Shown: piece by piece, positions 29,126-37,504 of the stretch | Position numbering within the stretch: the stretch's first letter is position 1 | Layout: the number at the start of each line of letters is the position of its first letter | Source of the DNA: Marinibaculum pumilum | GTDB lineage: Bacteria > Pseudomonadota > Alphaproteobacteria > Ferrovibrionales > Ferrovibrionaceae | DNA length: 64,000 nt | Direction of reading: 5' to 3' | Assembly: GCF_042646425.1 (NCBI RefSeq) | Contig: NZ_JBHRTR010000024.1 | Coordinates: forward strand, 1-64,000 | The notes under the pieces: generated by a model | Databases searched by the model: none | What the model was told of the DNA's origin: nothing | Seen by the model: only the letters and a program-made list of their open reading frames with translations | Translations under genes and position numbers: made by a program

Positions 29126-29151
29126 CATGGCAGCCCGTTCCGGCTGCCATG
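29126..29151 (+). terminator. hairpin, first of a pair
   Basis: A perfect 10-bp stem, CATGGCAGCC at 29126-29135 and GGCTGCCATG at 29142-29151, with a six-base loop and GTTTG after it. It lies 15 bases after the first PRC-barrel gene. Confidence 0.55.
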
Positions 29152-29155
29152 GTTT

Positions 29156-29184
29156 GACGCCCCCGGGCTCCGCCCGGGGGCGTC
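29156..29184 (+). terminator. strong terminator between the PRC-barrel paralogues
   Basis: A 13-bp perfect stem (29156-29168 and 29172-29184) with a TCC loop, followed by GTCGTTT. Immediately after the first hairpin it forms a tandem terminator, so the second paralogue probably has its own promoter in 29185-29315. Confidence 0.75.
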
Positions 29185-29315
29185 GTCGTTTCAGGGTCGC
29201 TTCGCCGCCCGCGCGGACATGCCGCGCGGGAACCAAAGCCTTCCCCGATGCTTCTTCAGACAGCGGCCGCGACGCATCGGATCGCGGCCCGGGGACGGAG
29301 GGACGGAGGCTCGAC

Positions 29316-29846
29316 ATGAACCGCAAGCAGATCGGAACCGCAGCCGGCGGCGCAATCCTGGCCGTGGGCCTGGCGCTGGGCGCGATCACCGCCGCCGACG
29401 GCATGGCGGGGGGCGAGGCCGCGCCGGAGGGCAGCATCGACGCGCTGGTGCTGATGAACGACCGGGTCGTCGGCATGGACGACAGCGCCTTCGGCTACGT
29501 CATCAACGCCTACGAACCGGGCGAGGCCGGTCAGGCCTACCTGATCGTCGACCGGGGGATCGCCTATGGCCGCACCGGCCGCTTCGTCCCGGTACCGCAG
29601 TCCAGCTTCGCGGTGGTCGATGCCGGCACCATCATGGTCGCCGCCGACGCGGAAGCCTTCGCGGCAGCGCCGGCCTTCGGCGAGGCGGAGATCAACGACC
29701 GCGCCCGCTGGCCGGAGACGACCGGCCGCTACTGGGCGGACCGCCCGGCGCATCGTAAGGAACCGCTCTGGATCTCCCAGGCGGTGCGCACCGGCACCAC
29801 CGACCTGTCGATCCAGGCCAGCGGCTACCTGCCCGCCGATACCTGA
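29316..29846 (+). CDS. secreted PRC-barrel-like protein, paralogue 2
   Basis: A 176-residue paralogue of the preceding protein. The signal sequence (about 1-28) is followed by DALVLMNDRVVGMDDSAFG, then YLIVDRGIAYG and RFVPVPQSS, and a C-terminal DLSIQASGYLPAD. Shared landmarks are LMNDRV, IVDRG, R-x-VP and DLS-x-QA-x-GY, at near-identical spacing, so the two arose by tandem duplication. The second copy lacks the Asn/His-rich spacer of the first. GGAGG precedes the ATG. No enzymatic motif is visible in either; the role is unknown. Confidence 0.82.
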   Translation: MNRKQIGTAAGGAILAVGLALGAITAADGMAGGEAAPEGSIDALVLMNDRVVGMDDSAFGYVINAYEPGEAGQAYLIVDRGIAYGRTGRFVPVPQSSFAVVDAGTIMVAADAEAFAAAPAFGEAEINDRARWPETTGRYWADRPAHRKEPLWISQAVRTGTTDLSIQASGYLPADT

Positions 29847-29939
29847 CGGTCCGGCCGCCGGCACCGGCAAACAGGGATTCAGGCCCGTCGGAATTGTCTC
29901 TACACTCCCGCGCGAAAAGCAACAGGAGGTAGAACCGAC

Positions 29940-30716
29940 ATGGCTTACACGCCCTTCGACCTGACGGGACGCACGGTCCTGGTCACCGGCGGCAATCGCG
30001 GTATCGGCCTGGGCATGGCCGAGGCGCTGGTGCAGTCCGGTGCCGGGGTGGTGATCTGGGGCAGCAATCCCGACAACAATGCCAAAGCCGAGTCCGCGCT
30101 GAAGGCGCTGCAGGGCAAGGGCCCGATCCTGACCCAGGTCTGCGATGTGTCGGACGAGGCGGCCGTGGACGCACGCATGGCCGAGGCGGTCAGGCAAGTC
30201 GGCCCGATCTACGGCTGCATCGCCAATGCCGGCATCTCCGGCGGCGCCAAGTCCTTCATGGAGATGACCACCGAGGAATGGCGGCGGATGCTGTCGATAA
30301 ACCTCGACGGGGCCTTCTACACGCTGCGCGCGGCATCGCGGCACATGGTGGAGGCCGGCCAGGGTGGCTCGCTGATTTCCATGGCCTCCACCGCCGCGAT
30401 CGAGGGCGCCGCCCGCAGCGAACATTATGCCGCGACCAAGGGCGGCCTGCTGTCGATGACCCGCGCCATCGCGGTGGAGCTGGCGCGCTATCGGATCCGC
30501 GCCAACTCCATCCTGCCCGGCTGGATCGAGACCGACATGACGGAGCGACTGACCAGCTACGACAAGTTCGTCGACAACGTGATGCCGCGGATCCCGGCGC
30601 GGCGCTGGGGCAAGCGGTCGGATTTCGGCGGCATCGGCGTCTACCTGATGTCCGACGCCGCCGACTATCACACCGGCGACCATTTCGTGATCGACGGCGG
30701 CTACACCCTGTTCTGA
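29940..30716 (+). CDS. short-chain dehydrogenase/reductase
   Basis: A 258-residue classical SDR. The cofactor motif TGGNRGIG is at 16-23, NAG at about 96-98, and the catalytic S150, Y163 and K167 are in place. An Asn at position 42 (WGSNPDN), with no acidic residue at the end of the second strand, leans toward NADP(H). The C-terminal HFVIDGGYTLF is typical. AGGAGG lies before the ATG. The alcohol or ketone substrate is not evident; the gene is alone and ends at a bidirectional terminator. Confidence 0.87.
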   Translation: MAYTPFDLTGRTVLVTGGNRGIGLGMAEALVQSGAGVVIWGSNPDNNAKAESALKALQGKGPILTQVCDVSDEAAVDARMAEAVRQVGPIYGCIANAGISGGAKSFMEMTTEEWRRMLSINLDGAFYTLRAASRHMVEAGQGGSLISMASTAAIEGAARSEHYAATKGGLLSMTRAIAVELARYRIRANSILPGWIETDMTERLTSYDKFVDNVMPRIPARRWGKRSDFGGIGVYLMSDAADYHTGDHFVIDGGYTLF

Positions 30717-30724
30717 CGGCCCCA

Positions 30725-30752
30725 GCGGCGGCCCGGCAGGCCGGGCCGCCGC
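30725..30752. terminator. bidirectional terminator
   Basis: A 13-bp perfect inverted repeat (30725-30737 and 30740-30752) with a two-base centre, between the convergent SDR and isomerase-like genes. It has no T run, so the call rests on stem strength and position. Confidence 0.55.
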
Positions 30753-30774
30753 ACGCCGCTCCGCCCCCGCACCT

Positions 30775-31377
30775 TCAACTCTTGGCGGCCAGATCCCTGT
30801 CCAGCGCGTCGAGGCGGTCATGGCCCCAGTACATCTCGCCGTCGACGAAGAAGGTCGGCGTGCCGAAGGCGCCAAGTTCCTCCGCCTTCGCCACCGCATC
30901 GGCGACCGCCTTCTTCGCCGCCTCGTCGTTCTCCGCGACGACCAGGTCGGCCGGGTCGATGCCCAGCTCCTTCGCGATCCCTTCCAGATCGGCCGCATCG
31001 GAGATCGGCTGCCCCTTGCCCCAGAAGCGGTCGAACACAGCCCTGGCGAAGGCCTCGGCCTTCGCCGGGTCGCTGGCCTTCAGGTGGTAGAAGACCCGCA
31101 GCGGCACCTTCGGATTGGCCGGAAAGCTGTCGGGCTTGGTCACGATCGGCAGACCCATCTGCCGGGCGCAGCGGGTCCAGTCCTTCATCGAATACTGCAT
31201 CTTCCGCGGCGCGACGCCCTGGCTGTTATGGCCGATCGCCTTCCACAGATGGCCGAGCGAGATCGGCAGCCAGTCCACCGACCGGCCATGCTTCTTCGCC
31301 ACCTCATCCACCATCTGGGCGGCGATATAGGCATAGGGCGAGGAGAACTCGCTGATGAACAGGATCGGCTCGGCCAT
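30775..31377 (-). CDS. 2-hydroxychromene-2-carboxylate isomerase family protein (kappa GST/DsbA fold)
   Basis: A 200-residue protein of the HCCA isomerase group, glutathione-dependent enzymes of naphthalene-type pathways with relatives of broader use. The N-terminal thioredoxin-like strand has ISEFSSPYAYIA, in which a Ser replaces the CxxC of DsbA, then the helical domain and GAFGTPTFFVDGEMYWGHDR. The ATG at 31377 has GGAGG eight bases upstream and gives the family N-terminus. No aromatic degradation genes are near, so a generic glutathione-linked role is as likely as the named one. Confidence 0.83.
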   Translation of the reverse strand: MAEPILFISEFSSPYAYIAAQMVDEVAKKHGRSVDWLPISLGHLWKAIGHNSQGVAPRKMQYSMKDWTRCARQMGLPIVTKPDSFPANPKVPLRVFYHLKASDPAKAEAFARAVFDRFWGKGQPISDAADLEGIAKELGIDPADLVVAENDEAAKKAVADAVAKAEELGAFGTPTFFVDGEMYWGHDRLDALDRDLAAKS

Positions 31378-31477
31378 GGGTTCCTCCGTTTCTTGCGATG
31401 GCATCGGGTCGGCGCGGACTTTGCGCCGGCGGATCGCCGTTGAAAAGGGCGGCCCGGAGCGGCGCCACGGGTTTCCG

Positions 31478-33421
31478 TCAGCTGCCCTCTTCCTGTCCGT
31501 CGCGGGAGCCGGCGCCCCCTGCGCCGCCGCCCTCCGCTTCCCGCGATGACGGTCGCGGCGGCTCCAGCCCCGCCGGTGGCGGGGCCGCCACGCCCTGTCC
31601 CGGGGCGGGTCGCGCGGCGGGCGCGATCGCCGGGCGCCGCAGGAAGCCGACCAGCCGCCGCAGCACCTCGTAGCGCATCAGCGGCGCGGTCCGGGGGTCG
31701 AGTTCCAGGCCGACCCGCACGATGCGGCTGTCGGCCATCTCCTCCACCACCAGTTCGACCCGGTCGAGCGCCACCCGGTCGCCGACCACGATATGCCGCC
31801 GGCCGCGGCGCTCGACATAGCGGCCCAGGGTCGAGCCCCGATAGCGCGGCGGCACGGTCAGGCCATAGAGCGCGGCGATCTCGTCGACATTCACCGCGGC
31901 ATCGAAGCTGAACTCGCCGAACACGCCGGCGCTGCCCCGCGTCCGCCGCCCGGCGAACAGCCGGTCCAGGAGGTAGAGATTCTCCGGCGCGGCGAGTGCC
32001 AGGACGGTGTCGCCCTCCTGCAGCCGCATCAGGGCGGAACGGTCGATCACCACCCCCTGGCGGATCACCCCGATCACCCGGGTGCGCGGCGGCAGCGGCA
32101 CCTGGCGATAGGGATAGCCGGTGGCGATGGCGTCGCGACCGACACGGTAGCCCGCAATGTCGCGGTCGATGCCCTGCGCGATCTCCAGGTCCTGGCGGTC
32201 GACCGGGTCCTCCCGCGGCGGCAGTTCCAGGTCCAGGGCACGGCCCACCGGCGTGATGGTCCAGCCCTGCACCAGAAGCGAGAGCAGAACGACGACGAAG
32301 GCCAGGGTGAAATAGCTCTCCGCCCCCGGCAGGCCGGCCAGGACCGGGACGGTGGCCAGGAAGATCGGCACCGCGCCGCGCAGGCCCACCCAGGAGATGA
32401 AGGCGATCTCCTTGGCGCTGAAGCGGAACGGCAGCAGGCAGACGCCCACCGCCAGCGGCCGGGCGAGGAACATCAGGGCGGCCGCGATCGCCACGGCGAT
32501 CCCCAGTTCGTCCAGCAACCGGGTCGGCGTCACCAGCAGCCCCAGCAGCAGGAACATGGTGATCTGCATCAGCCAGGCCATGCCGTCCATGAAGCGGCTG
32601 ACCAGCTGCCGCCCGCGGTGGCGCCGGTTGCCGACGATCATGCCGGCCAGGTAGATCGCCAGGAAGCCGGAAGCGCCGATCGACTGCGCGAAGGCGAAGG
32701 TGAGCAATGCGGCCGCCACCGCCAGGATGGCGTAGAGGCCGGAGGCGATCTCCAGCCGGTTGACCAGCCAGACGATCGCCTGGCCGCCGGCGATGCCGAT
32801 CGCGGCACCGCCCAGCAGGTCGGCGGCGAAGCTGGCGCCGACGGTCAGCCAGCCCGCGTCCAGAGGCTGCTGCATCAGGGCCACGCAGGTGGTGACCAGG
32901 AACACCGCCATCGGGTCGTTCAGGCCGCTCTCCACCTCCAGGGTGGCGTTGACCCGCTTCTGCAGCTCCATGCCGGAGACGTTCAGCAGGAAGAACACCG
33001 CCGCCGCGTCGGTGGAGGAGATCACCGCGCCGATCAGCACCGACTGCAGGATCCCGAAGCCGAACAGACCCCAGGCGATCGCCGCGACGATCGCGGTGGT
33101 CAGGAAGACACCGGCGCTGGCCAGGGTGATCGCCGGCCACATCGCCAGCTTGAAGGTGGCGCGCTTCGTGCGCATGCCGCCGTCGAACAGGATAACCGCA
33201 AGGGCGACCGAACCGATCCCATAGACCAGGTCGAAGTCCTGGAAGGCGATGCCGCCGGGCCCGTCCTCGCCGGCCAGCATGCCGAGGGCGAGGAAGACCA
33301 GCAGCAGCGGCGCCCCGACCCGGCTGGAGATCATCCCGGCAAAGATGCTGAGCAGGACCAGCGCCGAACCGAGCAGGATCAGATGGTCGAGACTGTCAGC
33401 CACGGCGGACCCCAGGATCAA
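31478..33421 (-). CDS. CPA1 potassium/proton antiporter with TrkA-C and CorC-like domains
   Basis: A 647-residue antiporter of the NhaP2/CvrA layout: about 12 membrane segments to residue 400, then a TrkA-C-like ligand domain (about 440-510) and a CorC/HlyC-like domain (about 525-600), and a Pro/Ala-rich tail. The ion-binding region ISSTDAAAV (T137, D138) and the essential acidic pair region ESGLNDPMAV (N168, D169) are present. Such proteins export K+ or Na+ for H+ and adjust to osmotic and pH change through the cytosolic domains. The gene stands alone, 215 bases upstream of its 5' neighbour's stop; that gap holds its promoter. Confidence 0.9.
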   Translation of the reverse strand: MILGSAVADSLDHLILLGSALVLLSIFAGMISSRVGAPLLLVFLALGMLAGEDGPGGIAFQDFDLVYGIGSVALAVILFDGGMRTKRATFKLAMWPAITLASAGVFLTTAIVAAIAWGLFGFGILQSVLIGAVISSTDAAAVFFLLNVSGMELQKRVNATLEVESGLNDPMAVFLVTTCVALMQQPLDAGWLTVGASFAADLLGGAAIGIAGGQAIVWLVNRLEIASGLYAILAVAAALLTFAFAQSIGASGFLAIYLAGMIVGNRRHRGRQLVSRFMDGMAWLMQITMFLLLGLLVTPTRLLDELGIAVAIAAALMFLARPLAVGVCLLPFRFSAKEIAFISWVGLRGAVPIFLATVPVLAGLPGAESYFTLAFVVVLLSLLVQGWTITPVGRALDLELPPREDPVDRQDLEIAQGIDRDIAGYRVGRDAIATGYPYRQVPLPPRTRVIGVIRQGVVIDRSALMRLQEGDTVLALAAPENLYLLDRLFAGRRTRGSAGVFGEFSFDAAVNVDEIAALYGLTVPPRYRGSTLGRYVERRGRRHIVVGDRVALDRVELVVEEMADSRIVRVGLELDPRTAPLMRYEVLRRLVGFLRRPAIAPAARPAPGQGVAAPPPAGLEPPRPSSREAEGGGAGGAGSRDGQEEGS

Positions 33422-33636
33422 CAGAGAGACGCGACGGGCCGCCGAAGGTCACCCATCGCACATGCGGCCCGCAATACCGCCTTCGAATCCGGGCATTTTC
33501 GTGGCGCAATACCGACCAGCCAGCGCGGCAAGCACCCGGATCAGCCAAGTCTCGGCCTCACCGGTGATTGCTTGTTGTTCCGGCAGTATCGACCTCAACT
33601 TCCTTGTCGGAAAGCCTCTCTTGGGGCAGGCGCAGG

Positions 33637-35109
33637 CTATCGGATCGCTCTGGCAAGGAGTTGCGTGCCGCGCCTGATTTCCTCCGGCGTGAGCGCGGCA
33701 TAGCCGAGCACCAGCCCGGCAACAACTTTCGGCGCGCCGAGCCCGCCGCCGTAGAGCGGCGCCACGCCGTAGACGCCGACTCCCTCGGCCCGCGCCGCTT
33801 CGACCAGCTCCGCCTCGCGAGAGGCGGGGATGTCGTCGAACCAGACGATCAGGTGAAGGCCCGCATCCGCCCCGGAAATCCGGATGCGGTCCCCGAGGGC
33901 TTCGGCGAGTGACGCAGTCAACGCCGCGCGTCGCTCGGCATATCGTCGTCTCACGCGGCGAATATGGCGCTCATAGGCACCGCCCTCGATAAAGGCGGCC
34001 AGCGCCTCCTGCCCGAGCGCCGAGGTGTGACGGTCCAGCAGACCCTTCGCCCGCACAAGCAATTGGGCGAGCGGCGGCGGCGCCACCAGCCAGCCGAGGC
34101 GCAGGCGGGGCGACAGGCTCTTCGAGGCGGTCCCGAGATAGATCACGCGATCGGGCGCCAGCACATGCAGCGGTGGCGCGGGGCGCGCGTGGTAGCGGAA
34201 CTCGCCATCGTAGTCGTCCTCGATCACCCAGGCGCCCGAGCGCTCCGCCCAGGCGATGATCTCGCGTCGCCGTTCGGCAGACAGGACACCGCCGAGTGGA
34301 AACTGATGCGAGGGCGTCACGAATGCGAGCCGCGCCTTATCAATGGCGGCGAGTGCTTCCGTCCGGAGGCCGTCGTCATCTACCGGAACGGGGACGAGCC
34401 GTGCTCCGCAGGCGGCGAAGACGCTGCTCGCCATCGGATAGCATGGATGCTCGATGACCACCGAGTCCCCGGCATCGACGAGCACCCGGGCCAGGAGGTC
34501 GATCCCTTGCTGCGAGCCGTTCACGACGATGATCTGGTCGGCATCGCAGCGCAGTCCGCGCGACCGCCAGAGATAGGCCTTCAGAATCCGCCGCAATCCT
34601 GACAGCCCGGCGGGGGCATCATAGCCGAGCCGGTCAGGCCGCTTCAGCGCAACTGCGTCCAGCACGCGCTTCCAGCCGAGGATCGGGAAGTCGTTTTCGT
34701 GCAGGTCGCCATAGCGGAAGTCGATTGCGGCCCCCTCGACCCGCGGCTGTGGCGGCGGCAGCGCGGCAAGCCGACCGGACCAGGCAGAGACGGCAGGCGG
34801 CGGCTGAGCCTCGCGCCGTGCTGGCGCCGGTCGTGCCGGGTCCACCCTGCCCGCCACCCGGGTTCGGGCGCCCTGCGAGGCCTCGAGGAACCCCTCGGCG
34901 TGCAACTGCTCGTAGGCCGCAGTAACCGTACCGCGCGACACCCCAAGCTCGGCCGCTAGGGCGCGCGTCGATGGCAGGGCCTCCCCAGGCAAGTAGACGC
35001 CGTGCGTAATCTGCTCACGCAGATCGTCGGCGATGCGACGTGCGCGGCCGCCAGACTGCTGAGCAGATCCCACTGGACCAGCCAATCTCTGTGAAACTGG
35101 TCGTTCCAT
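33637..35109 (-). CDS. MocR/PdxR-type transcription regulator
   Basis: A 490-residue regulator: a GntR-type winged helix (about 25-85, LPSTRALAAELGVSRGTVTAAYEQL) fused to a fold-type I aminotransferase domain with the PLP lysine in LGTASKSLSPRLR. MocR proteins sense PLP or amino compounds and usually control the divergent gene, here paiB. The ATG at 35109 is favoured, but it lies inside the inverted repeat at 35094-35121 and lacks a strong ribosome binding site; a TTG start at 35145 and later GTG or TTG codons are alternatives. Its codon use looks less GC-extreme than that of neighbours. Confidence 0.9.
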   Translation of the reverse strand: MERPVSQRLAGPVGSAQQSGGRARRIADDLREQITHGVYLPGEALPSTRALAAELGVSRGTVTAAYEQLHAEGFLEASQGARTRVAGRVDPARPAPARREAQPPPAVSAWSGRLAALPPPQPRVEGAAIDFRYGDLHENDFPILGWKRVLDAVALKRPDRLGYDAPAGLSGLRRILKAYLWRSRGLRCDADQIIVVNGSQQGIDLLARVLVDAGDSVVIEHPCYPMASSVFAACGARLVPVPVDDDGLRTEALAAIDKARLAFVTPSHQFPLGGVLSAERRREIIAWAERSGAWVIEDDYDGEFRYHARPAPPLHVLAPDRVIYLGTASKSLSPRLRLGWLVAPPPLAQLLVRAKGLLDRHTSALGQEALAAFIEGGAYERHIRRVRRRYAERRAALTASLAEALGDRIRISGADAGLHLIVWFDDIPASREAELVEAARAEGVGVYGVAPLYGGGLGAPKVVAGLVLGYAALTPEEIRRGTQLLARAIR

Positions 35110-35121
35110 TCGGACCAGTTT
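35094..35121. promoter_or_regulatory. likely MocR operator
   Basis: A 9-bp inverted repeat, AAACTGGTC (35094-35102) and GACCAGTTT (35113-35121), with a 10-base spacer, between the divergent mocR-like and paiB genes. It covers the proposed mocR start codon and lies 36 bases before paiB, suiting autoregulation plus control of paiB. Confidence 0.6.
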
Positions 35122-35156
35122 TGCCTGATCTAGGCGGGGCAGCAAGGAGGCCCGCC

Positions 35157-35777
35157 ATGTATGTACCGCCCCAGTTCCGCATCGACGACCGCGACGCGAT
35201 CCAAACGGCGCTGCGCGCCGCCCGCCTCGCGAACCTGGTCACCTGCGGCACGGATGGCCTGATGGCAACGCCGCTGCCGCTGCTCCTGGACGAGACCGAG
35301 GGCGCATTCGGCACGCTCTATGGGCATGTGTCCCGAGCCAACCCGCAGTGGAAGACGGATGCGAGCGAGGCCATGGCGATCTTCATGGGCCCGGACGCCT
35401 ACGTCACGCCGAGCTGGTACGCCACGAAGCAGGAGACCGGCAAGGTCGTGCCGACCTGGAACTACATTGCTGTGCATGCCTATGGCGCCATCGAGTTCTT
35501 TGACGAGGCCGATCGTCTGATCGATGTCGTGACACGCCTCACACGCCTGCACGAGGCCGATCGGCCCGAGCCATGGGCGGTCACGGATGCTCCGGCCCGG
35601 TTCATCGAGGCCCAGCTTCGCGGCATCGTCGGCGTCCGCATGCCGATCGCTCGGATCGATGCGAAAAGCAAGATGAGCCAGAACCGAAACGAGGCGGATC
35701 GTGTCGGAGTTGCTACCGGGCTTGCGGCCAGCGAGCGGGCCTCCGACCGCGAGGTCGCCGACCTAATCCCGACCTGA
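35157..35777 (+). CDS. paiB: PaiB-like FMN-binding protein
   Basis: A 206-residue member of the PaiB family (split-barrel flavin-binding fold), known from Bacillus as a negative regulator of sporulation and protease genes and often found with MocR-type regulators. Hallmarks are the exact N-terminus MYVPPQFRIDD, LVTCGTDGLMATPLPL, HVSRANPQW, TPSWYATKQETGKVVPTWNY and the late IEAQLRGIVGVRMP followed by K-SKMSQNR. AAGGAGG sits seven bases before the ATG. It is the divergent partner of the MocR-type gene; the shared operator suggests it is the main target. Whether it acts as regulator or as flavin-dependent enzyme here is open. Confidence 0.9.
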   Translation: MYVPPQFRIDDRDAIQTALRAARLANLVTCGTDGLMATPLPLLLDETEGAFGTLYGHVSRANPQWKTDASEAMAIFMGPDAYVTPSWYATKQETGKVVPTWNYIAVHAYGAIEFFDEADRLIDVVTRLTRLHEADRPEPWAVTDAPARFIEAQLRGIVGVRMPIARIDAKSKMSQNRNEADRVGVATGLAASERASDREVADLIPT

Positions 35778-35906
35778 GATATCGTCGACCTGGGCCATCA
35801 ACGCCGGGCTCGCCCTCTACCCAGACTCCCGCACAGCGGAAGACGGCGCGACCGTGCCGGAATCGGGTCGCCGGCCAGCCGGACACCGACGTTGACGAGC
35901 ATACGT

Positions 35907-37043
35907 CTATCCCCGCAGCGCCCGACCGATGACGATCCGCTGCACGTCGGACGTGCCTTCGTAGATCTGGCAGACGCGGACGTCGCGGTAGATCCGCTCC
36001 ACCGGATAGTCGGACAGGTAGCCATAGCCGCCATGCACCTGGATCGCGGCGGAGCAGACCCGCTCCGCCATCTCCGAGGCGAACAGCTTCGCCATGCTGG
36101 CCTCCTTCAGGCAGGGCTGGCCGGCATCCTTCAGGCGCGCGGCGTGGTGCACCATCTGGCGGGCGACCTCGACCTCCGTCGCCATGTCGGCCAGGCGGAA
36201 GGCCACCGCCTGATGCTCCACGATCGCCTGGCCGAAGGCCTCTCGCTCCTCCGCATAGGCGAGGGCGGCATCGAGCGCGGCGCGGGCCATGCCCACCGCC
36301 TGCGCGGCGATGCCGATGCGGCCGCTCTCCAGGTTGGCGAGCGCGATGCGATAGCCGTCCCCCGGGGCGCCGAGCATCTGGTCGGCGGTGACGGACACCC
36401 CGTCCAGCACGATCTGGCAGGTGTCGGAACAGCGCTGCCCCAGCTTGCTCTCCACCCGGGCGACCTGGAAGCCGGCGGCATCGGTGGGCACGGCGAAGCA
36501 GCTGAGGCCGCGCTTGCCCGCCTGCGGGTCGGTGACCGCGAAGACCAGCGCCAGGCCGGCGATGGAGCCGGAGGTGATGAACTGCTTGGTGCCGGAGATC
36601 CGCCAGCCATTGCCGTCGGCCTCCGCCCGGCAGCGCAGCGCCGAGGCGTCGGATCCCGCCTGCGGCTCGGTCAGGCAGAAAGCGCCGATCGCCTCGCCGC
36701 GCGCCAACGGCGGCAGCCAGGTCTGTTTCAGCCCGTCCGGGGCGTATTGCAGCAGCGCCGCGCAGACCGGGGAATTGTTCACCGACATGATGGTGGAGAT
36801 CGCGCCATCGGCGGCGGCCACCTCCTCCAGCGCCAGGACATAGGACAGGAAGTCGGTGCCGGCACCGCCCCACTGCTCCGGCACGGTCATGCCCATCAGG
36901 CCGAGGCCGCCCATCTCCGCCAGCAGGTCGCGCGGCGGCTCGCCGCTGCGGTCGCGCTCCGCGGCGCCCGGCGCCAGCCGTTCGGCGGCGAAGGCGCGGG
37001 CCATGTCGCGGATCATGCCCTGGTCTTCGCTGAGCAGGCTCAT
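35907..37043 (-). CDS. acyl-CoA dehydrogenase
   Basis: A 378-residue flavoprotein that forms the alpha,beta double bond in acyl-CoAs and passes electrons to ETF. FCLTEPQAGSDASAL and KQFITSG lie in the FAD region, and the catalytic Glu is E362 in QIYEGTSD, the short/medium-chain position. HGGYGYLSDYPVERIYRD is typical. It is the last gene of thiolase-ridA-acd; its ATG overlaps the ridA stop by four bases. The chain length is not evident, but grouping with a thiolase points to fatty or short branched acyl substrates. Confidence 0.92.
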   Translation of the reverse strand: MSLLSEDQGMIRDMARAFAAERLAPGAAERDRSGEPPRDLLAEMGGLGLMGMTVPEQWGGAGTDFLSYVLALEEVAAADGAISTIMSVNNSPVCAALLQYAPDGLKQTWLPPLARGEAIGAFCLTEPQAGSDASALRCRAEADGNGWRISGTKQFITSGSIAGLALVFAVTDPQAGKRGLSCFAVPTDAAGFQVARVESKLGQRCSDTCQIVLDGVSVTADQMLGAPGDGYRIALANLESGRIGIAAQAVGMARAALDAALAYAEEREAFGQAIVEHQAVAFRLADMATEVEVARQMVHHAARLKDAGQPCLKEASMAKLFASEMAERVCSAAIQVHGGYGYLSDYPVERIYRDVRVCQIYEGTSDVQRIVIGRALRG

Positions 37044-37504
37044 GAACGGCCCTCCTCCGCCGGCGGCCGCCGGGCGGTCACCTCGATCTCGATCAGGATC
37101 TCCGGCTCGATGAAGTCGCAGATCACCGCCGTCGCGGCCGGTTTCGCGTGGGACAGGTATTCGCCGAAGATCGGCGCGACGGCGCGGAAGTCGTGGCGGC
37201 TGGCGAGGTAGTAGTTGACCCGCACGACGTCATCCAGCGAGGCGCCGGCCTCGGTCAGCGCCGCGCCGATATTCTTGAACGCCTGGTGGGTCTGGCTGGC
37301 GACCGTCGGCTCGATCCGCATCCGGGTATAGTCGTAGCCGGTGGTGCCGGAGACGAAGACCCAGTCGCCGGCCGGATCCGGCCAGACCACCGCGCGGCTG
37401 TAGCCGGCGATCGCCTCGAAGGTGGAGCCGGAGGTGATCCGCCGGCGGTTGTCGTCGGGCAGCGGCGGCGGTGCCTCGCGCCCCCCCCCTCCGCCGCCGC
37501 TCAA
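37040..37504 (-). CDS. RidA family protein with possible TTG start
   Basis: A protein of the YjgF/YER057c/UK114 family, which hydrolyses reactive enamine/imine intermediates. VFVSGTTGYDY and HQAFKNIGAALTEAGASLDDVVRVNYYLA, the active-site arginine region, and EIEVTARR at the end mark the fold. No ATG fits: the best start is TTG at 37504, overlapping the thiolase stop (ATTGA) with GGAG eight bases upstream, giving 154 residues and an odd Gly-rich N-terminus encoded by a run of nine C on the plus strand. A slip in that run would alter the start. About 20 extra residues precede the normal RidA start. Confidence 0.8.
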   Translation of the reverse strand: MSGGGGGGREAPPPLPDDNRRRITSGSTFEAIAGYSRAVVWPDPAGDWVFVSGTTGYDYTRMRIEPTVASQTHQAFKNIGAALTEAGASLDDVVRVNYYLASRHDFRAVAPIFGEYLSHAKPAATAVICDFIEPEILIEIEVTARRPPAEEGRS

